NCBI GenBank assembly: GCA_016712285.1
Contig: JADJRK010000001.1
Coordinates: 1,798,001 to 1,862,000 of the forward strand
Direction of reading: 5' to 3'
DNA from: Planctomycetota bacterium
GTDB lineage: Bacteria; Planctomycetota; UBA8742; UBA2392
DNA length: 64,000 nt
Part shown: positions 19,703 through 27,608 of the stretch, one piece after another
How the letters are laid out: the number at the start of each line of letters is the position of its first letter
Position numbering within the stretch: position 1 is the stretch's first letter
Notes under the pieces: model-generated
What the model was told of the DNA's origin: nothing
Seen by the model: the letters and a program-made list of their open reading frames with translations, nothing else
Database searches by the model: none
Program-made: the position numbers and the translations under genes

Positions 19703-20011
19703 ATGTCGGACGCGGTCAAAATCTATCTTGAGCTGGTGAACAAGCACGGCATGCCCGCGCACCCGCAGCTCACGCAACTCGGCAAGGACTGGTACCTGAT
19801 GCCCCCGGGCGTTGACCAGGACCCAAACGACGCGGTAAGCACAGCCGTCTTCCGCCTTCCCCCGCCCGACGAACTTGCGCGCGTCATGGCCCTGCACGCC
19901 AGCGAGTGGGCCGCGTCATTCGTGAGCCCCGACGACGAAGATGAAGCCCCGTCGCAGGACCCAATCACCCGCCTCAAGCAAGTAGCCCACGAAGCCACCC
20001 GCCGCAAGTAA
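19703..20011 (+). CDS. Hypothetical protein (102 aa)
   Basis: A short soluble protein beginning MSDAVKIYLELVNKHGMPAH, with a central segment DWYLMPPGVDQDPNDAVSTA and an acidic DDEDEA region near the end. The ATG at 19703 is chosen over an earlier in-frame ATG (19667), because the earlier one lies within the -35 box of a good promoter. Family unknown. Confidence 0.6.
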   Translation: MSDAVKIYLELVNKHGMPAHPQLTQLGKDWYLMPPGVDQDPNDAVSTAVFRLPPPDELARVMALHASEWAASFVSPDDEDEAPSQDPITRLKQVAHEATRRK

Positions 20012-20093
20012 GCCACCGTTTTTCATTGAGCGACTGCTGTCACGCTGCTTGGCCCCCGGACTACCCGTTTGGCTTGCTCCAAGCGCTGAAATT

Positions 20094-20240
20094 GTGTTGC
20101 GGCCGTCTCGGCCGCACGTGTTGCGCGCGTCTCGCGCGCATGTGTTGCGGGCCTCCGGCCCGCTTTGGCGCCCGGGACGGACGCCAACCATGCAGGCCCG
20201 AGGCCTGCAACACGTGCGGGCTGGAAGCCCGCAACACACA
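20094..20240. repeat. Hairpin array bounded by TGTGTTGC inverted ends
   Basis: A run of perfect short hairpins with 3-nt loops: GCGGCCG-TCT-CGGCCGC, GCGCGCG-TCT-CGCGCGC, GCGGGCC-TCC-GGCCCGC, then TGCAGGCC-CGA-GGCCTGCA and GCGGGCT-GGA-AGCCCGC. The units are separated by GTGTTGC, and the outer ends TGTGTTGC and GCAACACA are inverted copies. The first three hairpins and the last two are in opposite orientation judged by loop sequence. No gene is present in 20012-20246. Confidence 0.8.
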
Positions 20241-20246
20241 ATGCAC

Positions 20247-20834
20247 CTACGCCGCTTTTTGCAGCCGGCCTAACCCTGGGTTGGTCTTGCTGATGATCCG
20301 GCGCAGCAGGCTTGCGGCTTGCATGCCGATGCGCATCAGCGTTACCACCGGGTCGGGGCCGCGCCGCGGCCTTTGCTGCGGCGAGCTGTACAGGGGCTCG
20401 GGCTCAGGCTCGGCGTTCAGCACAGCCATTGCTTCGCGGCGGCGCTCGGGCGACACGGCTTGCAGCGCCTCCTGCACCGTGCAGATCACGTCGTCCAGCA
20501 CGTGCGCCGCACGCACCAGCATCTGCCGGGCGTGGTCGTCGTCGAGCTTGAGCTCGGCGATGTGCTGGAACCCCTTGCTGACCGCAACGCCGAAACCGGC
20601 GGTCACGCCGCAAGCTTCCAGCACACGGTCGGGCGCGGGGCCGGACTCGGGCAACTTGCTGCGCGCAACGCGGTTCAAGTGCGCGGCGTTGGCTTGCTGC
20701 TCGGCGCCGTAGGGCTCAAGCTCGGGCGGCATCTCGGGTGCGGCCTCGAGAGCGGGTTCAGCCTTGGCGCGGCGGGCCTCTTTCTGTTGCCGCTTGAGCG
20801 CGGCGATGCGCGCCCTTCGTTCAAAACGGTTCAT
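20247..20834 (-). CDS. Hypothetical protein, helical (195 aa)
   Basis: ATG 20834 has GGAGG 4 nt before it, which decides the start over a more upstream frame extension. The N terminus is basic and helical (MNRFERRARIAALKRQQKEA), a Pro/Ala/Glu-rich linker follows, then a helical core (ELKLDDDHARQMLVRAAHVLDDVI) and a basic C terminus with a short hydrophobic helix (VVTLMRIGMQAASLLRRII). Not recognised; its two basic ends could contact nucleic acid or membrane. Confidence 0.6.
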   Translation of the reverse strand: MNRFERRARIAALKRQQKEARRAKAEPALEAAPEMPPELEPYGAEQQANAAHLNRVARSKLPESGPAPDRVLEACGVTAGFGVAVSKGFQHIAELKLDDDHARQMLVRAAHVLDDVICTVQEALQAVSPERRREAMAVLNAEPEPEPLYSSPQQRPRRGPDPVVTLMRIGMQAASLLRRIISKTNPGLGRLQKAA

Positions 20835-20892
20835 ATGACCTCCAAGAGCAAAGTTGGAGACGAGCATAAAAAGCAACGCGACAACAAAGTGG

Positions 20893-20984
20893 CATGGCCT
20901 TCCAGGCCATGTAGTACCAACGGCTTCCAGCCGTTGGGGACGGGCACGGAGGCCCGTCCAAACGACATCGGCTGGAAGCCGATG
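20893..20984. repeat. Four-hairpin intergenic element, copy 1
   Basis: Four consecutive perfect hairpins: CATGGCC-TTCCA-GGCCATG, CCAACGGCT-TCC-AGCCGTTGG, GGACGGGC-ACGGAG-GCCCGTCC and CATCGGCT-GGA-AGCCGATG. The same plan occurs at 41245-41334. The last 28 bases including the fourth hairpin are identical in both copies. Confidence 0.85.
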
Positions 20985-21020
20985 CCACCCAGCGGGACGC
21001 CAGCGTTTCTGGCCAATCCG

Positions 21021-22304
21021 CTAACCCAGCCTGAATTCGGTGTGGGGGCGCAGGCGTTTCAGGATTGCCCTTACCTGCGCGGGCTTCACTTTCTTGATTT
21101 CGGCGATCTGCGCCTCGGGCTTCTGCTTGAACCCCATTGTGTGTTGCAGCACCGCGTCGCTGGCGCGCGCACCCATGCTGTCCATGGCTGACTTGCGGCT
21201 CTCGATCAGGCTTTCGCGGGCGGTTGCGAACTCTTCGTCGCTGAACCCGCCCTTTGCCAACCTTGCCAGCTCGCTGCGAATCAGCTTGAGCGCCTTCTCC
21301 GCCTTGGCTGGGTCCACAGCCGCCGAAGCACCGATCACGCCCCGCGCACGCTGGAAGTTGCTGTGCACCGCGTAGGCCAGGCCGTGTTTCTCGCGCACAA
21401 TCTTGAACAGGCGGCTTGTGCTCATGCCACCGAACAGGGCATCCGCAAACAACGAAGGCGCAAAGTCGGCGCGGCCGTACACGCCGGCGCCGGTCCATGC
21501 GAAGTGCAGGTGCGTCTGCTCGGTTTGCGCTTTCACGCGGTCGCGGGCGACGGTCTTGCGATGCGTCAAGACTTTCGACGCCTTCAAAGCTGGGCGTTTG
21601 CCGGCAGGCAGTTTCAGCACCTTGGCCAGCGCCTTGAGCGCGCGTTCTTCCCTCACCGGGCCGGTTACAAAGGCCATCACCTGCGCGTTACCCAGCAGCA
21701 ACCGGTGGCGCTGCGTCAGCGCTGTGGCATCAAGGCCGGGCAAATCTTCGACCCTGCCGTGTTCGTAAATTGCCCCCGGCGTTCCGGCATAAGTCCTTTG
21801 CGCAGCCAGCAATGCGCTCCACGACGGCTTGTCGTCCTGAAGTGCGTTCAGCTCTTGCTCAAGCTGAAACTTCTCCTGCTCGACGTTCTCGGCACGCAAA
21901 ACGCTTGTGGCACCATCCAGAGCGGGCTGTGTCAGCACCTCGCACAGCAGCGCCAGTGCCTGCTCAAGCTCTTTGGAACCTTTTGGCAAGAAACGATCCG
22001 CCGGAAACTCGATCGTGCCGACCAAGGACTGCACGTCGGCAAAGCGCGTCACGCCCACACTAAGCGCGGCGCCGTACAACTCTTCGCAGGCGCGAGCCAG
22101 CTCGCGGCGCGACGGGTGACTGATGCAGCCGGTGCGCAGCACATGGGCGAGCAGCGAATTGGCTGTCGCAGTGCCTGGTACCATGGAATCGAGGAAGAAA
22201 ACGCGGGCGCGGATGGTTTTGTAGCGTCCAGACTCAAGGGCACACAAACGCACGCCGGGGCTGGGCACGACGGACAGGAATTCGCGGTAACGGGTGGTTT
22301 TCAT
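21021..22304 (-). CDS. M16-family peptidase homologue lacking the zinc motif (YfmF-like)
   Basis: 427 residues with the two-domain insulinase fold. The first domain has HVLRTGCISHPSRRELARACE and ELYGAALSVGVTRFADVQS, matching YfmF/inactive M16 subunits where active enzymes would have HxxEH and downstream Glu. The second domain keeps the substrate-contact segment FKIVREKHGLAYAVHS. No HxxEH is found anywhere. In Firmicutes YfmF pairs with an active subunit (YmfH); no such partner gene lies in this window. The C terminus ends in a helical IAEIKKVKPAQVRAILKRL. Probably a non-catalytic partner or chaperone-like subunit. Confidence 0.75.
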   Translation of the reverse strand: MKTTRYREFLSVVPSPGVRLCALESGRYKTIRARVFFLDSMVPGTATANSLLAHVLRTGCISHPSRRELARACEELYGAALSVGVTRFADVQSLVGTIEFPADRFLPKGSKELEQALALLCEVLTQPALDGATSVLRAENVEQEKFQLEQELNALQDDKPSWSALLAAQRTYAGTPGAIYEHGRVEDLPGLDATALTQRHRLLLGNAQVMAFVTGPVREERALKALAKVLKLPAGKRPALKASKVLTHRKTVARDRVKAQTEQTHLHFAWTGAGVYGRADFAPSLFADALFGGMSTSRLFKIVREKHGLAYAVHSNFQRARGVIGASAAVDPAKAEKALKLIRSELARLAKGGFSDEEFATARESLIESRKSAMDSMGARASDAVLQHTMGFKQKPEAQIAEIKKVKPAQVRAILKRLRPHTEFRLG

Positions 22305-22340
22305 GCGGGGTAGTCACAGTGGGTATAAATCGGCGGGCGG

Positions 22341-22367
22341 AGTGTAGCAGACGAAAAGAAACCGCAA
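22341..22367 (-). promoter_or_regulatory. Promoter of the M16-like gene
   Basis: On the minus strand TTGCGG, 15 bp, TACACT, about 37 nt before the ATG at 22304. Spacing is one base shorter than in the other promoters of the window. Confidence 0.45.
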
Positions 22368-22516
22368 GCCGTTAATTGGCAATGACGAGAGTCGGGGGGC
22401 AGGGTGCCAGGCGCCACCTCCGAATTGACACGAGACTCACGGAAGGTTGATGCAGAGACTACAGGATTTGTCGAAACTTCGGAGCGTCTGGGACGTTTAA
22501 GAGTCAGTCAGACCCA

Positions 22517-22606
22517 GGGGCGAAAGCCCCGGGCGGCGGGCCAGCCGCCTACCCCGAAACGCGTAGAACACGGCCTGTGGGCCGGCAAGAGTGCGCATCG
22601 CGCACA
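22517..22606 (+). promoter_or_regulatory. Structured leader with four hairpins
   Basis: Upstream of the 80-aa gene lie GGGGC-GAAA-GCCCC, GGCGGC-GGGCCA-GCCGCC, CGGCC-TGTG-GGCCG and GTGCGC-ATC-GCGCAC; the last directly precedes the AAGGAG ribosome-binding site. It may be a 5' UTR regulatory RNA, but it does not match a riboswitch I know. The rest of 22305-22621 shows only the minus-strand promoter. Confidence 0.45.
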
Positions 22607-22621
22607 AGGAGATGGTTTGTC

Positions 22622-22864
22622 ATGACACGAATGATCACACGCAGCATGCTCGCCGATAACGTCGTAGACACGCACCAGAAGCGCGTCCACCTTGGCGACC
22701 GCGTGCTTGACCTGAACAGCGGTTTCGTTTGCGTGGTCCTCGACCATTGCCCCGAACTTGGCCCGGAAAGCATCTATCTCCAGATCGTCGAGCACGACGG
22801 CCCGGTGATGAGCTACTGGGTTGACCCGGCGCAGCTCATGAAGCTTCCCCGCGATGCGGCGTAA
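22622..22864 (+). CDS. Hypothetical small protein (80 aa)
   Basis: Begins MTRMITRSMLADNVVDTHQK; AAGGAG is 11 nt before the ATG, rather far. The body is a beta-rich stretch with a GDRVLDLNSGFVCVVLDHCP core, like small barrel (SH3/KOW-like) domains that bind nucleic acid, and ends PVMSYWVDPAQLMKLP. Family unknown. A hairpin follows the stop at once. Confidence 0.55.
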   Translation: MTRMITRSMLADNVVDTHQKRVHLGDRVLDLNSGFVCVVLDHCPELGPESIYLQIVEHDGPVMSYWVDPAQLMKLPRDAA

Positions 22865-22865
22865 A

Positions 22866-22893
22866 CCAGTGGGCAAGCCCCCCCGCCCACTGG
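22866..22893 (+). terminator. Hairpin after the 80-aa gene
   Basis: CCAGTGGGC and GCCCACTGG form a 9-bp stem starting 2 nt after the stop codon; no T tract follows. Confidence 0.5.
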
Positions 22894-22992
22894 AATATGC
22901 TGCACGCGTTTGACGTTCTGTTTTCGACGCACGCAAGTGCAGACGTGATTCGTGCGCCCGGTCAAGTCCCCCCGACCTGCCGACGCACGCAG

Positions 22993-23033
22993 AGACAGGC
23001 GGCGATCTACCCCCCAGCCGCCTGTCTTCTTTT
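22993..23033 (+). terminator. Strong intrinsic terminator
   Basis: AGACAGGCGGC and GCCGCCTGTCT form an 11-bp stem with a 13-nt loop, followed by TCTTTTAACTCTG. This is a full Rho-independent terminator 100 nt after the first hairpin. No gene lies between the two. Confidence 0.7.
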
Positions 23034-23051
23034 AACTCTGTTTGATTGGAC

Positions 23052-23579
23052 CTATTGGTTCGCGGCGGGCGCGTTTTCGCCTTGCAGGCCGGATTGCTGC
23101 TTGAACCAGACGTAGCCCAGGCTGACCAGCGCCATGATCAGCACAAACACCAGCGTCCAGAACATCGCGCGCAGGCGCATTTTCAGCTCGGCTTGCAGCC
23201 GCTGCTCGAGCATCGACTCAATCTCGACCATCTTTTCGTCAATGCGCTGCTCGGTCACATCGAGCAGCTCCATGGCGTGCTCGCGCACGGCATCCAGCGT
23301 CTGCTGCCGAAACTCTTCGGCGCGGCGGGTGGCGTCATCGAGCAACTCGTCGGCTTTGTTGTCAACGTAGCTGTCCACCTTGCGGCGAATGCCGCTTTCG
23401 AAGCGCCGGAACAGTCCTTTCCTGTTGCCGTTGACCACATCGGCCGGGCCAGCCTGGCCGTTCTCGAGGGCCGCAGCCTCAGGGTCAACGGGGGCAGGCA
23501 GCGCCGGTGCAGCCGCGGGCTTTGCCTCAGGCTTAGCGGGCGGCTCTTTCTTTCCCAGCAGTTTGTTCAGCAGCTTCAA
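23052..23579 (-). CDS. Coiled-coil protein with C-terminal membrane anchor (175 aa)
   Basis: Starts with TTG, with GGAG 6 nt upstream. Residues 1-50 are basic then Pro/Ala-rich; residues about 55-130 form a charged amphipathic coiled coil (VDSYVDNKADELLDDATRRA, EEIESMLEQ-type heptads). A single hydrophobic helix (MFWTLVFVLIMALVSLGYVWF) near the C terminus predicts tail anchoring in the inner membrane. Family unknown; layout resembles phage-shock or ATPase-interacting anchors, but that is not supported by a motif. Confidence 0.6.
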   Translation of the reverse strand: MKLLNKLLGKKEPPAKPEAKPAAAPALPAPVDPEAAALENGQAGPADVVNGNRKGLFRRFESGIRRKVDSYVDNKADELLDDATRRAEEFRQQTLDAVREHAMELLDVTEQRIDEKMVEIESMLEQRLQAELKMRLRAMFWTLVFVLIMALVSLGYVWFKQQSGLQGENAPAANQ

Positions 23580-23680
23580 TGCGCTCTCCAGCCCCGGAGT
23601 TTAGGAACGGCTGCCAACTGTGAAATGGGGTCCGTGCCCGCTGGTGATTGCGGTTTTCGCGGCCTCGCTTGCCACGACTC

Positions 23681-24397
23681 TCAAAACCGCAGTGTCAGGC
23701 GCGCGTACTCAAAGTACATGCCGAACAACCCGCGCGTGCGAACGGTGGCGTCGTCCTGTCGGTGGCGGCTGCCGCCGAAGCTGCCGTAGAAGTAGACGCC
23801 GACGCCCAGGCCGATCAGCGACGTCAGGTAGAAGTCCACGCCGCCTCCGCCCATCATGTGAAAGTAGATGTCGGAGTAGGTGAACGTGCCCTTGTCGTCG
23901 CTGCCGGGCGGGTCGAAGTCTTCGCTGGCTGAAAACAACTGAAACCCGACCGGGTAGAACGCAACCCACGGGCGCAGCCAGCGCGACCATTCCCAGTCCG
24001 GCAGGTCAAACGTGAAACGCGCCCCCAGCGCCACGTGAAAGCCCATGCCCGTGCCGCCTTCCTGGTAATGCCGACCCAGAAAGCCGTAGCTGACGCCGAC
24101 ATGGCTGGCGGCTGCGATCCAGGGCGTGAAGTAGAAATCAAAGAAGCCGTTGAAACCAAGGCCGAGCGCGTTGGTATCGAGGCCCAGTGACGCGCCCGCG
24201 CCGAACATCTGCTCAGTGGTGCGGGGGCCGCTGTCATCGAGCAACTGCCCGTACACCGGCATGCGGGTGTCAGTCGCGTCAAACAGCTGCAAGGCGCGCG
24301 CGGGGCGGTGACTCCATGCCTGTTCGAGCGATTCCAGTGCCACAAGCGGTGCCGCACACATCGCGAGCACCGGGACAATCAGCAGGCTTCGCATCAT
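23681..24397 (-). CDS. Secreted outer-membrane beta-barrel-like protein (238 aa)
   Basis: AAGGAGA precedes the ATG by 7-8 nt. A signal peptide (MMRSLLIVPVLAMCAAPLVA) leads into a protein rich in aromatic and Gly residues with alternating strands, e.g. GFNGFFDFYFTPWIAAASHVG, GMGFHVALGARFTFDLP, VDFYLTSLIGLGVGVYFYG. It ends with an aromatic C-terminal residue (ARLTLRF), the usual signal for BAM-dependent insertion. This supports a diderm cell envelope. Specific family not recognised. Confidence 0.7.
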   Translation of the reverse strand: MMRSLLIVPVLAMCAAPLVALESLEQAWSHRPARALQLFDATDTRMPVYGQLLDDSGPRTTEQMFGAGASLGLDTNALGLGFNGFFDFYFTPWIAAASHVGVSYGFLGRHYQEGGTGMGFHVALGARFTFDLPDWEWSRWLRPWVAFYPVGFQLFSASEDFDPPGSDDKGTFTYSDIYFHMMGGGGVDFYLTSLIGLGVGVYFYGSFGGSRHRQDDATVRTRGLFGMYFEYARLTLRF

Positions 24398-24522
24398 GGC
24401 TGCTCTCCTTGTGATGGTTGGAAAGGACCTGACAGGTTAGCGCATGCCTGCGCCCGTACGCAAGCGCGAATGGCGGCGCCGATTTACCGCCTCTTTACGC
24501 GTCAAGATTTCGTGCCGAAGGC

Positions 24523-24550
24523 TTGCATTTGGCGCTGTGCGGGGTAATCA
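24523..24550 (+). promoter_or_regulatory. Promoter of the M1 aminopeptidase gene
   Basis: TTGCAT, 16 bp, TAATCA; ends 18 nt before the ATG, which has its own AAGGAGA site. Confidence 0.6.
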
Positions 24551-24568
24551 GGCTTGCAAGGAGAATCG

Positions 24569-27109
24569 ATGACCATCCATCACCTCGCAAGCGAGCTTGG
24601 CCTGGGCGACTTCCTGATGCCGGGCGCCGAGCCGCACTATCCGCCCGACCTTGAGCTTGAACCCGTGCACCTCGATATCGACCTGCACGTTGACACGGAC
24701 GCCCAAAGCGCCGCAGGCACAGTCACCAACACGCTGCGCGCGGTGCGCGACGGGGCCGCCCAGATCACACTGCACGGCGTGGACATGCAGGACGTCACGG
24801 TCCGCGACGCCGACGGCCGCAAACTGCACCACAGCTACGACGGCAAGCGCATCCGGGTCACCTGGGACGATGCCTTCGCGGCCGGCGAAGAACGCAAACT
24901 CGCCGTCAGCTACAAGGTCGTCAAGCCGGTCACGGGCCTGTTCTTCAGCAAGCCCGACGCGGCCTATCCCAACGCTGGCACGTGGGCGGCGACTGACCAT
25001 GAAACAGAGCGCGCCCGCCACTGGCTGCCCTGCGTAGACCTGCCCAACGCGCGCCCGGCGCTGAGTTTTCACCTGCGCGCGCGCAAAGATTTCACGATCC
25101 TGGCCAACGGGGCGCTGCTCAAGGAAGAAGAGCACAAAGACGGCACCAAAACCGCACACTGGGAACTCAAGACCGGCTGTCCAAGCTACATCACCTGCTT
25201 TGCACTGGGCGATTTCACACGCTGTGACGACGGCGCGCACAAGGGCAAACCGATCGCGTACTTCTGTGAGCGCAGCCGCAGCGCGCAAGACCTCAAGCGC
25301 AGCTTCGGCCGCACCGGCGCGATGCTGGACTGGATGACCACCAAGCTGGGCGACGAATACCCCTTTCCCAAGTACTTCCAGTTCGCGTTGCCAGGCATCG
25401 GCGGCGCGATGGAGAACATCTCGCTGGTCAGCTGGGACGGCAGCTTCGTGATGGACGAAACGCTGGCCAAGGAATGGACCTGGCAGGTTGACCAGATCAA
25501 CCTGCATGAGATGGCGCACTCGTGGTTCGGCGACCACATCGTGTGCCGCGACTTCGCCCACGCCTGGCTGAAAGAAAGCTGGGCCGTGTACATGGAGACC
25601 TGCTACCTCGAAGACGTGAATGGCGCGACCGACCGCGACTACGACTTCTACAGCAACCTGCAGGCCTACCTGGCTGAAGCTGACGGCAGCTACATGCGGC
25701 CGATCATGACGCGCAAGTTCGACCACTCCTGGAGCATGTACGACCGCCACCTTTACCCCGGCGGCGCGGTGCGCCTGCACATGCTGCGGCACGAGCTGGG
25801 CGACGACGTGTTCTGGGCCGGCGTACGCGACTACGTAAAGAGCTACGGCGGCAAAGTGGTCGAGACGGACGACTTCCGCAAGAAGATGGAAAAGCACTCC
25901 GGGCGCTCGCTCGTGAAGTGGTTCGAGCAATGGATCGAGAGCAAGGGCTACCCCGCGCTGAAGGTGAGTTTCAGCTACGACAGCAAGAAGAAGGAAGGCA
26001 CCTTCGAAGTTGAGCAGACCCAGAAGACGGACGACGGCATCCCGGTGTTCGAGTTCGGCAGCGACCTCGGCTGGACCATCGATGGCAAGGCCCAGACCAA
26101 GGCCATCCGCATCGAGCGGGCCAAGCACGCGTTTGTCGTCCCGATGGACAAAGAGCCCGAGCAGGTACGCTTCGACCCGCTGTGCCGCACTGTGTGCAAG
26201 CTCGACTTCAACCCCGGCGACGAGAAGTTGAAGGCGCAGTTGGGCGCCAGCGACGTGGTCGGGCGCATTCATGCCGCGCGCGAACTGTGCAAGGGCGGCA
26301 AGCGCGCCAGCATCGCCGCTGTGCGCGACGCTTACAAGCGCGAGAAGTTCTGGGGTGCACGCGTGCGCTTTGCCGGCGCGCTGGCGGCATCGGCGCAACA
26401 GGCCGCGATTGAGGCGCTGGCCGAATTGCTGGGCGTTGAACAGGACGGCATGGTGTGCGAGGCACTGGTGCGGGCAGCCGGCACGTTCCGCGACCCGGCG
26501 ATCAAGGCCGCGCTGGAGCAGTTTCTGGCAGGCGGCCCCAAGCTGTACCGCGCCCGCGCGGCGGCCTTGGAAATGCTGGGCGCGCAACGCGAAGCCGCGC
26601 CCTTTGAGCGCATCGTGCAGGCAGCCCGGACAGAAACGCCGCTGGGTGTGGAACAGTCCGGCGCGTTTCGGGCATTGGCAGAGACGCGCAACGCCGAGGC
26701 GCTGGCCACGCTGCTGGACGTGACCAGGTACGGCGGCAGCGCAAACCCCGCCCGCCAATGGGCCGCGCTCGCCCTGGGCACATACGCCCGATTTGCGGAA
26801 GAATCAGATCGCGAACAAGCCGTCGAGCGCCTGGGCGACCTGCTGCGCGACCCTGACGGCCGCGTGCGCCGCATGGTCCTCGTGGGCCTGCGCGAAGCCG
26901 GCGCCACCGAGGCCTTGCGTCAGCTTGAAGCCTACGGTCGAGGTGTAAGCGAGCAGGAAGAAACAGCCGTCAAGCGCGCGGCAGCAGCGATCCGGGCCTC
27001 GGCCAAGCCAAAGGCCCCCGCTGCGGAGAAGCAGATGGAAGAACTGCGCGAAAAGGTGCGCAAGGCGGAAGACCGGCTCGACAAGCTCGAGAACCGAAAG
27101 ACAGAGTAG
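24569..27109 (+). CDS. M1-family zinc aminopeptidase with HEAT-like C terminus
   Basis: 846 residues. It cleaves N-terminal amino acids from peptides. G279-A-M-E-N283 binds the peptide amino end; the zinc site is H313-E314-M-A-H317 plus E336 (HExxH-x18-E) in HEMAHSWFGDHIV and AWLKESWAV. The start is ATG 24569 because AAGGAGA lies 6 nt upstream. After the catalytic part (about residue 480) come a beta domain and, from about residue 560, alpha-helical HEAT-like repeats (DPDGRVRRMVLVGLREAGAT) instead of the usual ERAP1-type end. The last 35 residues form a coiled coil. No signal peptide, so cytoplasmic. Confidence 0.92.
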   Translation: MTIHHLASELGLGDFLMPGAEPHYPPDLELEPVHLDIDLHVDTDAQSAAGTVTNTLRAVRDGAAQITLHGVDMQDVTVRDADGRKLHHSYDGKRIRVTWDDAFAAGEERKLAVSYKVVKPVTGLFFSKPDAAYPNAGTWAATDHETERARHWLPCVDLPNARPALSFHLRARKDFTILANGALLKEEEHKDGTKTAHWELKTGCPSYITCFALGDFTRCDDGAHKGKPIAYFCERSRSAQDLKRSFGRTGAMLDWMTTKLGDEYPFPKYFQFALPGIGGAMENISLVSWDGSFVMDETLAKEWTWQVDQINLHEMAHSWFGDHIVCRDFAHAWLKESWAVYMETCYLEDVNGATDRDYDFYSNLQAYLAEADGSYMRPIMTRKFDHSWSMYDRHLYPGGAVRLHMLRHELGDDVFWAGVRDYVKSYGGKVVETDDFRKKMEKHSGRSLVKWFEQWIESKGYPALKVSFSYDSKKKEGTFEVEQTQKTDDGIPVFEFGSDLGWTIDGKAQTKAIRIERAKHAFVVPMDKEPEQVRFDPLCRTVCKLDFNPGDEKLKAQLGASDVVGRIHAARELCKGGKRASIAAVRDAYKREKFWGARVRFAGALAASAQQAAIEALAELLGVEQDGMVCEALVRAAGTFRDPAIKAALEQFLAGGPKLYRARAAALEMLGAQREAAPFERIVQAARTETPLGVEQSGAFRALAETRNAEALATLLDVTRYGGSANPARQWAALALGTYARFAEESDREQAVERLGDLLRDPDGRVRRMVLVGLREAGATEALRQLEAYGRGVSEQEETAVKRAAAAIRASAKPKAPAAEKQMEELREKVRKAEDRLDKLENRKTE

Positions 27110-27122
27110 GGCAATGAACGAG

Positions 27123-27152
27123 AAAGGGGCCGCGCAACCGCGCGGCCCCTTT
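27123..27152. terminator. Bidirectional terminator
   Basis: AAAGGGGCCGCGC and its complement form a perfect 13-bp stem with loop AACC, with A and T runs at the base on both sides. It serves the convergent M1 peptidase and DUF4190 genes. Confidence 0.85.
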
Positions 27153-27173
27153 GGTTGTTCACTGGCTGGACGG

Positions 27174-27503
27174 CTACATACGGACAGCAATGTTCAAGCC
27201 GATGCTCAACAAGATCCAGATGATGCCGACGATGATCGAAGCCTTCGCAAGGCCCACGCCGGCGTTGCGGCGCTTGGCTTCGCCCAGGCCAACTGCCGCG
27301 AGAATCACGCCGATCAACGGGCAGATCGGCACCAGTGCCAGAATCGCACCGGCAATGACCAGGCCCGGAGTGCCCTGTGCCGGCGGCGGGCCGTAACCCT
27401 GCGGCGGATAGCCCGGCTGCCCGTAAGGCTGCTGCTGCGGATAGCCGCCCTGCGGTTGACCGCCGTACTGATTCTGGCCCTGCTGTGGAGGATAGCCTGC
27501 CAT
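27174..27503 (-). CDS. DUF4190-like membrane protein with Gln/Pro/Gly-rich N terminus
   Basis: 109 residues. The first 45 are low-complexity (PQQGQNQYGGQPQGGYPQQQ type), a pattern common in small membrane proteins. The rest has two helices, TPGLVIAGAILALVPICPL and GLAKASIIVGIIWILLSIGL, separated by a GLGEAKRRNAGVG turn, as in DUF4190. Probably an inner-membrane protein; role unknown. It ends at the shared terminator. Confidence 0.75.
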   Translation of the reverse strand: MAGYPPQQGQNQYGGQPQGGYPQQQPYGQPGYPPQGYGPPPAQGTPGLVIAGAILALVPICPLIGVILAAVGLGEAKRRNAGVGLAKASIIVGIIWILLSIGLNIAVRM

Positions 27504-27608
27504 GACCGCCCCTTATGGTTATGAGTTGTGGGCGAAGTTTACGAAGTTCGGTTGTGGGAAAACAGGGTCGAAAGCCGCCGTTTTTGTGGGACGCGCCAAC
27601 CAGCCAAT

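Noticed and set aside
20094..20240. CRISPR array
   Set aside because: The repeated units are hairpins with varying stems and a constant 7-base linker; there are no repeats of constant length with unique spacers and no cas genes.
22517..22606. Known riboswitch class
   Set aside because: Hairpin pattern does not match the conserved core of any class I can recall; left as unexplained leader.
24548..26758. Long open frame (736 codons) opposite the M1 aminopeptidase
   Set aside because: The opposite strand has intact zinc and GAMEN motifs; the frame exists only because GC-rich coding DNA has few stops.
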